Shown: positions 1 through 5,488 of the stretch, piece by piece | Layout of the letters: every line of letters begins with the position of its first letter | How positions within the stretch are numbered: position 1 is the stretch's first letter | Assembly: GCF_004342605.1 (NCBI RefSeq) | Contig: NZ_SLZL01000004.1 | Coordinates: 1 to 64,000, forward strand | Source of the DNA: Caulobacter sp. BK020 | GTDB lineage: Bacteria; Pseudomonadota; Alphaproteobacteria; Caulobacterales; Caulobacteraceae | DNA length: 64,000 nucleotides | Direction of reading: 5' to 3' | Notes under the pieces: generated by a model | The model's database searches: none | What the model was told of the DNA's origin: nothing | The model's input: only the letters and a program-made list of their open reading frames with translations | Program-made: the position numbers and the translations under genes

Positions 1-95
1 CCATCCATGCTGGCCTCCTTCCCAGCCAGCATCTTGAATCAGACGCCAGCTGATTTGGGAATCCCGCGATTCAGCTAAACCTCAACCCGCTCTAG
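1..95 (-). mobile_element. Possible end of an insertion sequence, with the start of its gene leaving the window
   Basis: On the minus strand a perfect ribosome binding site (AAGGAGG, complement of 14-20) lies 5 nt before an ATG at 8-6, so a gene starts here and runs off the left edge. Its upstream region holds several short inverted repeats and ends at a CTAG (92-95), reading inward TAGAGCGGG. IS630-type elements insert at TA, often within CTAG, so this looks like an element terminus. No transposase sequence is visible, so the family assignment is inference. Confidence 0.35.
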
Positions 96-118
96 GCCAT
101 AGGTCCGGGGAGGGAACC

Positions 119-559
119 ATGGTCAAGATCGTCACCCTGAAATCCGTGCTGGCGGCCGCCGGCGTCTCCGTCGCGCTCGGCGCGGCCGGCGGCGTCCAGG
201 CCCAGGCCGTCCCCCACACGCCGCAGATCAAGTACGACCCGATCGCCGAGGCGCCCGCGGTTCCGCCCGGGTTGCAGGTCGTCTGCGTCAAGGTTCCGGA
301 CGACGGCGCGGAGATGAGCAAGACCTGCCCGGTCATCTACTATGGCGGCTACAAGACCTGGATCTACAGCTTCGCCGACAACCGCACGTCCTTCGCCCTG
401 GTCAGCTACGACAGCACCGGCCAGGTGGTGCAGAACATCACCCGCGACGGCGCCCGGTATGTCTTCGACGCGCTCAGCGACGACAAGGGCCAGAAGATCA
501 CCATCGTCGGCCAGGCCAAGAACTTCGTCATGATCAACTGGTCCGACCTGCCGCACTAG
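119..559 (+). CDS. Secreted hypothetical protein
   Basis: A 146-residue protein with a Sec-type signal peptide (hydrophobic stretch about residues 8-25, cleavage near AQA at 28-30). The mature part is small and has two cysteines (in VVCVKV and KTCPV) that could form a disulfide, implying a periplasmic location. The ATG follows a GGGGAGGG ribosome binding site. The family is not recognised. The stop codon TAG is formed by the first bases of the 106-bp palindromic element that follows. Confidence 0.75.
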   Translation: MVKIVTLKSVLAAAGVSVALGAAGGVQAQAVPHTPQIKYDPIAEAPAVPPGLQVVCVKVPDDGAEMSKTCPVIYYGGYKTWIYSFADNRTSFALVSYDSTGQVVQNITRDGARYVFDALSDDKGQKITIVGQAKNFVMINWSDLPH

Positions 560-661
560 AGCATCGCGCGGAAAAGTGGACGCCGGTTTTCCGCAAAAGC
601 GATGCGAAAACAGAAATCTAGAGCAAGCCGCACGATTCTCATATCGCGCGGCTTGCTCTAG
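556..661 (+). repeat. 106-bp palindromic CTAG-bounded repeat, copy 1
   Basis: The element is bounded by CTAG at both ends and has a third CTAG inside (618-621). The left module folds as nested arms, GCATCGC with GCGATGC outside and GCGGAAAA with TTTTCCGC inside. The right module is a hairpin with perfect 14-bp arms CTAGAGCAAGCCGC and GCGGCTTGCTCTAG. A second copy in inverted orientation lies at 20752-20857. No coding capacity. It resembles a MITE or intergenic palindromic repeat. Confidence 0.85.
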
Positions 662-681
662 GCCGGACCAGTCGGCGCGCC

Positions 682-1344
682 TCAGCCGACCTTCAGCACG
701 TTGAAGCGGTAGAGCAGCGCGCCCAGCACCGCGCCGATCGCCGGGGCGACGAAGAACAGCCACAGCTGCGCCACGGCCTGGCCGCCGACCAGGATGGCCG
801 GGCCGAAGCTGCGGGCCGGGTTGACCGAGACGCCGGTCACCTGGATGCCGACGATGTGGATCACCGCCAGGGCGATGCCGATGCCCAGACCCGCGAAGCC
901 GGGGGCGGCGTCGGTGCCGGTCGAGCCCAGGATCACGATCACGAACAGGGCGGTCATCACCACCTCGAAGGCGAAGGCGGCCTCGACCCCAAAGCCGCCG
1001 CCATAGCCCGTCCCCCAGCCGTTCTGGCCCAGGCCGTGCGCCGTGCCGCCGGCGATCAGCAGCAGCACCGCCGCCCCCGCCGTCGCGCCGACGAACTGGG
1101 CGATCCAGTACAGCCCCATCTCCCTGGCGCTCATCCGCCCGGCCACAAAGGCGGCGAGACTGACCGCCGGATTGACGTGGCAGCCCGAGACCGGGCCGAT
1201 GCCATAGGCCATGGCCACGATCGCGAAGCCGAACGCCAAGGCTATGCCAAGTTGTCCGACATGGTCGCCGCCCAGCACGGCCGCACCGCAACCGAACAAG
1301 ACAAGAGCAAACGTGCCGATGAACTCGGCAACAATTTTTGACAT
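682..1344 (-). CDS. aqpZ: Aquaporin (MIP family channel)
   Basis: A 220-residue inner-membrane channel for water, or possibly small polyols. Both half-helix signatures are present: NPA at residues 58-60 (GCHVNPAVS) and NPA at 175-177 (SVNPARSFGPA), with six hydrophobic helices between and around them. The start is MSKIVAEFIG; a longer upstream reading lacks family similarity. The length fits AqpZ. It lies 119 bp downstream of the AraC-type regulator on the same strand and may be co-regulated, but no shared operator is visible. Confidence 0.93.
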   Translation of the reverse strand: MSKIVAEFIGTFALVLFGCGAAVLGGDHVGQLGIALAFGFAIVAMAYGIGPVSGCHVNPAVSLAAFVAGRMSAREMGLYWIAQFVGATAGAAVLLLIAGGTAHGLGQNGWGTGYGGGFGVEAAFAFEVVMTALFVIVILGSTGTDAAPGFAGLGIGIALAVIHIVGIQVTGVSVNPARSFGPAILVGGQAVAQLWLFFVAPAIGAVLGALLYRFNVLKVG

Positions 1345-1463
1345 TTCGCGATCTCCCGCTCCGCGCCCGCGCTTCACCTTGAAGACAGGCCGACCGACCT
1401 TGTCTCTATTTGGCGAGTCCTGGAATAGGAGAAATGCTCGGGCGTCCAGAACGAACGGGGACC

Positions 1464-2378
1464 TCAGGTCTCCAGCAGCATGTCCGGCCGCCCCCTCAGG
1501 CGGGCGGCGTCGCGAAGCGGCGGCGCGCCGAACAGCCGGGCGTATTCGCGGCTGAACTGCGACGGGCTGTCATAGCCCACCGCGTGACCGGCCGAACCGG
1601 CGTCCAGCCGCTGGGCCAGGATCAGCTTGCGCGCCTCCTGCAGGCGGATCTGCTTCTGGTACTGCAGCGGACTGAGCGCGGTGACCGCCTTGAAGTGGCG
1701 ATGCAGGGCCGAGGGGCTCATCCGCGCCTCGGCGGCCAGCTCCTCGATGCTGAACGGCTGGTTGAAGTGCTGGGTGATCCAGCCGATGGCGCGCTTGACC
1801 TGGCGCATGCGGCCGTCGGCCCGGGCGATCTGGGCCAGGCGCGGCCCCTGATCGCCCAGCAACATGCGGTAGAGGATCTCGCGCTCGATCAGCGGCGCCA
1901 GCACCGCGGCGTCGCGCGGCGTCTCCACCAGCCGGACCATCCGCATCACCGCGTCCAGCAGCGGCGGATTGACCTGGCTGACGGCCATGGCCCCGATCAG
2001 CGGCCCGGCGTCCTGGGCCAGGGCCGGCTCGCCGCCCAGCTGCAGCAGGAGGTCGCCGATCACCGCCGGGTCCAGCGTCATCCGGAACGACAGGTACGGC
2101 GCTTCGGGCGAAGCCTCCACCACCTGGCCGATCACCGGCAGGTCAACCGACGCCACCACGTAGTTCAGCGCGTCGTAGACCAGCACCGATCCGCCGCTGA
2201 GCACCTGCTTGCGCCCCTGGGCCACCACGCAGACCGCGGCCCCGAACACCCCATGGGTCGGCTCGCTGGGCTGGCTGGCGCGATGCAGGGACGCCTTTTC
2301 ACAGACCTTGTGATCGCCGTCCACAGGCGCGTATCGTTCAATCAGAGCGGCGAGTTCGCCTGGCTCGACCATCGACAT
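1464..2378 (-). CDS. AraC-family transcriptional regulator
   Basis: A 304-residue regulator. Residues about 20-185 match the AraC_N cupin-like domain (YqhC-type group). Residues about 195-300 carry the paired helix-turn-helix domain, with SIEELAAEARMSPSALHRHFK for the first helix-turn-helix and the conserved GYDSPSQFSREYARLFG signature for the second. Members often control aldehyde or alcohol reductases or efflux genes next door. Here the immediate downstream gene is the aquaporin. The effector cannot be inferred. Confidence 0.9.
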   Translation of the reverse strand: MSMVEPGELAALIERYAPVDGDHKVCEKASLHRASQPSEPTHGVFGAAVCVVAQGRKQVLSGGSVLVYDALNYVVASVDLPVIGQVVEASPEAPYLSFRMTLDPAVIGDLLLQLGGEPALAQDAGPLIGAMAVSQVNPPLLDAVMRMVRLVETPRDAAVLAPLIEREILYRMLLGDQGPRLAQIARADGRMRQVKRAIGWITQHFNQPFSIEELAAEARMSPSALHRHFKAVTALSPLQYQKQIRLQEARKLILAQRLDAGSAGHAVGYDSPSQFSREYARLFGAPPLRDAARLRGRPDMLLET

Positions 2379-2614
2379 TTCCTTTTGCTGATGGCGCTTG
2401 TCCTACGCCCGGCGCGGTCGCCCGTCACGTCCGCCAGACATGATGTGCAGGATCGTGCAATCAAGGAGCAGCATCGGTCTATCGCGAAGGACGATCCATG
2501 GGTCATGGTGGGGATGTCCCGCCCCGCCGCCATCGCCGCCCCTTCCCGAGCCGTCGGCCAGAGCCGTCCGCCCGGGACCGAGCGACACGGCGGCCGTCCG
2601 CCCCCGAGGATGTC
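2379..2614. other. Intergenic region upstream of the AraC regulator
   Basis: This 236-bp spacer lies between the minus-strand regulator and the plus-strand small genes, so it should carry divergent promoters. I see no convincing -35/-10 pair or operator, and readings through it look like shadows. Confidence 0.5.
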
Positions 2615-2743
2615 ATGACCCGATACACGCCCCGCCGGCCCCAGGCCGCGCCACGGTGGTTCGTCGCCGCCTGGCTGACCGCCACCGCCCTCGTCACCGC
2701 CGCCTCCGCCCTGGGCGGCGCCGCCTGGGGAGCCGTCCATTGA
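2615..2743 (+). CDS. Small single-span membrane peptide
   Basis: A 42-residue reading frame: a basic N-terminus (MTRYTPRRPQ) followed by one hydrophobic helix (about residues 15-38). Its TGA overlaps the TTG start of the next gene, which suggests translational coupling. An in-frame ATG at 2498 would add an arginine/proline-rich extension that looks non-coding. No family is recognised; support is the coupling and the plausible membrane helix. Confidence 0.45.
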   Translation: MTRYTPRRPQAAPRWFVAAWLTATALVTAASALGGAAWGAVH

Positions 2744-3027
2744 CCGGCCGCCGCGTCTCCGGCGTCTGGGCCAGCGCCGACGGCGGCGTCAGCCTGGAAC
2801 TGCGCCCCGACGGCCGCTTCGATGAGCGCCATGACGGAGAGCTGGTGTTCGCCGGTCACTACGAGCTGATCGGCGACGACATTCGGCTGTTCGAGGACGG
2901 CGGCGGCCAGCTATCCGGCCGCCTGACCGAAGGCCGGCTGAGCCTGACGCCGCCGCCACGTCCCGCGCCCCATCCCCGTCAGTGGCGGCGTCGCTCTTCC
3001 CATGGCGAGCCTCACCCCCTATATTGA
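2740..3027 (+). CDS. Atu4866-like small beta-strand protein
   Basis: A 95-residue product from a TTG codon overlapping the preceding stop. Residues 1-60 (motifs SGVWASADGGVSLELRPDGRF and FAGHYELIGDDIRLFEDGG) resemble the Atu4866 ligand-binding-like fold, a small beta-barrel of unknown function that usually has W-x-T-x-DG and LRPDGRYDE motifs. The last 25 residues are proline/arginine rich and overlap the likely tmRNA promoter, so they may be a non-conserved tail. Start and family are moderately supported. Confidence 0.55.
   Translation: MTGRRVSGVWASADGGVSLELRPDGRFDERHDGELVFAGHYELIGDDIRLFEDGGGQLSGRLTEGRLSLTPPPRPAPHPRQWRRRSSHGEPHPLY
2996..3025 (+). promoter_or_regulatory. Candidate housekeeping promoter of the tmRNA gene
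   Basis: A TATATT -10 box (3020-3025) lies 18 bp after a CTTCCC -35-like hexamer (2996-3001), which would start transcription close to the expected 5' end of the acceptor piece of tmRNA. The position is the main argument; the -35 match is moderate. Confidence 0.45.
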
Positions 3028-3032
3028 ACGTG

Positions 3033-3329
3033 TTCGGGTTCGCCCGGACTATGGGGATAAACGCGCACGTAATAAGCGGACTGGACCCGGGTGCGATTCC
3101 CGGCGGCTCCACCAAAACCTCCCGAGTTATCACGGGACTTCATGGGGCCGATCAGCATCGACAGACGTGTAAAGGTGTCTGCTTTCTCTCGGCGTGGCTC
3201 ACCGTATCGGGCCGCTAAACTAACTGCGAACGATAACTTCGCTGAAGAGTTCGCCATCGCCGCGTAATGCGGTGCGGGTGATCTCGCCTCTTAAGTCCTA
3301 GGGGTTCAGATCCCTAGGCGGGGCCCGGA
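3033..3329 (+). ncRNA. ssrA: Circularly permuted two-piece tmRNA
   Basis: The gene order is permuted as in other alphaproteobacteria. The acceptor piece comes first and ends in an encoded CCA (3112-3114) after a T-arm. The coding piece begins GGGGCCGATC at 3144, and its first 7 nt pair with CGGCTCC of the acceptor piece. The tag frame is 3226-3264 with TAA at 3265-3267 and, with the charged alanine, reads AANDNFAEEFAIAA. This RNA rescues stalled ribosomes and marks nascent proteins for ClpXP. The outer ends are estimates based on family lengths; the removed spacer is about 3115-3143. Confidence 0.95.
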
Positions 3330-3479
3330 GGGAGCCTGCCAACAGAATCCCTCCACTTTCCACGACATCGCCGAGGCTCCCTCCTCTTCCTTGCGAAGGG
3401 ATGCGGGAGCCTGCCAACAGAATCCCTCCACTTTCCACGACATCGCCGAGGCTCCCTCCTCTTCCTTGCGAAGGGACGG
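3330..3479. repeat. 75-bp tandem direct duplication after ssrA
   Basis: Two identical 72-bp copies (3330-3401 and 3405-3476) start with GGGAGCCTGCCAACAG and end CTTGCGAAGGGA, separated by TGC. The first copy begins where the tmRNA coding piece is expected to end. The second runs to about 100 bp before sspB. Both strands give only short shadow readings. The remaining sequence to sspB shows no clear feature. Confidence 0.95.
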
Positions 3480-3589
3480 GGAAGCGGTCGAGCCAATTGT
3501 GAAATTCCCCCGCTCCCCCACCTTCTCGCCGCCCCTGCGACAGGCTACTCTGCGCGCTTCGTTCCAGTTCCCGCCTCACGATGGACCGC

Positions 3590-4075
3590 ATGGCCCAGAC
3601 CAATCCGCCTGAAGACCTGATGCAGTACGAGGCGATGGCCCAGGACGCCCTGCGCGGCGTCGTCAAGGCCGCGCTGAAGAAGGCCGCCGCGCCCGGCGGC
3701 CTACCCGAGCCGCATCACCTCTACATCACCTTCAAGACCCAGGCGGCGGGCGTGTCGGGCCCCCAGGATCTGCTGGGCAAGTATCCCGACGAGATGACCA
3801 TCATCCTGCAGCACCAGTATTGGGACCTGGCGCCGGGCGAGACCTTCTTCTCCGTCACCTTGAAGTTCGGCGGCCAGCCCAAGCGGCTGTCGATCCCCTA
3901 CGCCGCGGTGACCCGGTTCTACGACCCGTCGGTGCAGTTCGCCCTGCAGTTCGAGGCCCCCGAGATCGCCCCGCAGGAGCCCGAGCCCGAGCCGGAACCC
4001 GAGGTCGCCGCCACCGTCGAAGGCGGCGAGGAAGCGCCCAAGATCATCTCCCTCGACCAGTTCCGCAAGAAGTAG
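3590..4075 (+). CDS. sspB: ClpXP adaptor protein SspB (alpha type)
   Basis: A 161-residue adaptor that binds ssrA-tagged proteins and tethers them to ClpX in the cytosol. Residues 1-120 form the substrate-binding barrel (motifs HHLYITFKT, YPDEMTIILQHQYWDL, FGGQPKRLSIPY), followed by an acidic linker rich in EPEPE and a C-terminal ClpX-docking motif ISLDQFRKK. It sits just downstream of ssrA, so tag and adaptor are neighbours. I start at the second ATG (MAQTNPPEDLMQYE), which fits the Caulobacter family N-terminus; an ATG 9 bp upstream is possible. Confidence 0.95.
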   Translation: MAQTNPPEDLMQYEAMAQDALRGVVKAALKKAAAPGGLPEPHHLYITFKTQAAGVSGPQDLLGKYPDEMTIILQHQYWDLAPGETFFSVTLKFGGQPKRLSIPYAAVTRFYDPSVQFALQFEAPEIAPQEPEPEPEPEVAATVEGGEEAPKIISLDQFRKK

Positions 4076-4078
4076 CGC

Positions 4079-4564
4079 GTGAGCGACATCGCCCCGAACG
4101 ATGTGGCTTTCGACACGCCGCAGACCCTGACGGACGAGGCGATCCTCGCGCGCTTTCACGCGTCCAAGAACCCGCCGGGCAGCGCCCGCACGCTGGGCTT
4201 TCACATGCTGTCGGTCAGCCAGGCCGAGCGTCGGGTCGAGATCGCCTTTGCACCCTCGGTCGAGGCGGTCGGCAATCCGATGGGCCAGGTCCAGGGCGGC
4301 TTCGTCTGCGCCATGCTGGACGAGTGCATGTCGGTGGCCGGCATGATCGCCTCGGGCATGACCTCCGTCGTTCCGACGCTCGAGATGAAGACCAGCTTCC
4401 TGCGCCCAGCCCGGCCCGGCCCGCTCAAGGGCGTCGGCTGGGTGGTCAAGTGGGGCCGGACGGTCTGCTTCCTGGAAGGCGAGCTCTACGATCCCGAAGG
4501 CCGGCTGCTGGCCCGGGCCAGCGCCACGGCGATCCCGACGCCGTTTTCGAAGTTCAAGACGTAA
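4079..4564 (+). CDS. PaaI-family hotdog thioesterase
   Basis: A 161-residue protein starting at GTG 3 bp after sspB, so probably co-transcribed. Residues about 60-155 carry the hotdog fold with the characteristic GNPMGQVQGGFVCAMLDECM helix, where the acidic residue is the likely catalytic carboxylate, and a later TSFLRPARPGPLKGVG strand. These enzymes hydrolyse acyl-CoA thioesters; the substrate cannot be assigned. There is no visible functional link to SspB. Confidence 0.85.
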   Translation: MSDIAPNDVAFDTPQTLTDEAILARFHASKNPPGSARTLGFHMLSVSQAERRVEIAFAPSVEAVGNPMGQVQGGFVCAMLDECMSVAGMIASGMTSVVPTLEMKTSFLRPARPGPLKGVGWVVKWGRTVCFLEGELYDPEGRLLARASATAIPTPFSKFKT

Positions 4565-4571
4565 CGGGACC

Positions 4572-5369
4572 ATGCGGCGGTTCGCGAGCCTGGTTCTGGG
4601 TTTGCTGCTGACGTCGCTGCTGGCCGCCGCGCCGGTTCGGGCCGACACCCCTACGTTCTCCGACTGGGCCGCCGTCGTGGTGGCTGGCGACTGGCACGCC
4701 CATTCGGGCGGTCCCACCGAAGCGTTCGACAACGCCCGCCGCGACGTAAGCGCGACTCTTGTCGATCTCGGATTTTCCGCCGACGCCGTCCGTCAGTATT
4801 CGATGCGTCCCAGGCGCTATCCCACCGCCAAGCCTCGCAAGACCGACCTGGGCGCCATTCATGCCGACCTGCGCGATCTGGCGACCAAGCGCTCCGCCGG
4901 ATGCCTGGTCTATCTCACCAGCCACGGCGCGCCCGAGGGCGCCTTGCTAGGTGAGGACATCCTTCCGCCCAGCCTGATGGCGGCCATGATCGACGACGCC
5001 TGCCCGGCCCGCCCGGCGATCATCGTGGTCTCGGCCTGCTTTTCAGGCGTGTTCGTCAAGCCGCTGCAGCGCGAGAACCGGATGATCCTGACGGCGGCGC
5101 GGCCGGACCGCACGTCGTTCGGCTGCAGCGAGGACGACAAGTACCCGTATTTCGACGACTGCTTCCTGTCGTCGGCTCCCACCGCTCACGACTTCGCGGC
5201 CTTGGGCCGGGCGGTGCAGGCCTGTGTGGCGCGGCGCGAGCGCGACACCGGCGCCGAGCCGGCCTCGGAGCCGCAGCTGTGGATCGGCGCGGGTCTGCGA
5301 CCGCTCCTGCCGCTCTACGCCTTTCCGCCACGCGCGGTCGCGAAGCCCGCGACCGCCCGGCGGCGCTGA
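4572..5369 (+). CDS. Exported legumain-type (C13) cysteine peptidase-like protein
   Basis: A 265-residue protein with a signal peptide (residues 1-24, cleavage after VRA). The caspase/legumain-like catalytic pair is visible: His118 in VYLTSHGAPEG and Cys156 in IIVVSACFSGVF, each at the end of a hydrophobic strand as in peptidase family C13. A basic tail follows at the C-terminus. It is probably periplasmic. Bacterial members are poorly characterised. It follows the thioesterase gene by 7 bp and may share its transcript. Confidence 0.85.
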   Translation: MRRFASLVLGLLLTSLLAAAPVRADTPTFSDWAAVVVAGDWHAHSGGPTEAFDNARRDVSATLVDLGFSADAVRQYSMRPRRYPTAKPRKTDLGAIHADLRDLATKRSAGCLVYLTSHGAPEGALLGEDILPPSLMAAMIDDACPARPAIIVVSACFSGVFVKPLQRENRMILTAARPDRTSFGCSEDDKYPYFDDCFLSSAPTAHDFAALGRAVQACVARRERDTGAEPASEPQLWIGAGLRPLLPLYAFPPRAVAKPATARRR

Positions 5370-5488
5370 CCGACCGGGCGTCCACGGGAAAGACACCCAG
5401 GCAAGGCCACATCCCCTTGATCCCCGGCCCGGACGCCCTAGAAGTCTGAGCACCCTTAGTTTTCCAAAAAGTCGGCGAGGTCTTGTTC

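Noticed and set aside
1410-2618. Plus-strand reading of 402 codons through the AraC gene
   Set aside because: It is the complement of a gene with clear AraC motifs and is rich in His, Gln and Arg with no recognisable domain.
3330-3479. CRISPR-like array after ssrA
   Set aside because: Only two adjacent copies, 72 bp long with a 3-bp gap and no unique spacers or cas genes.
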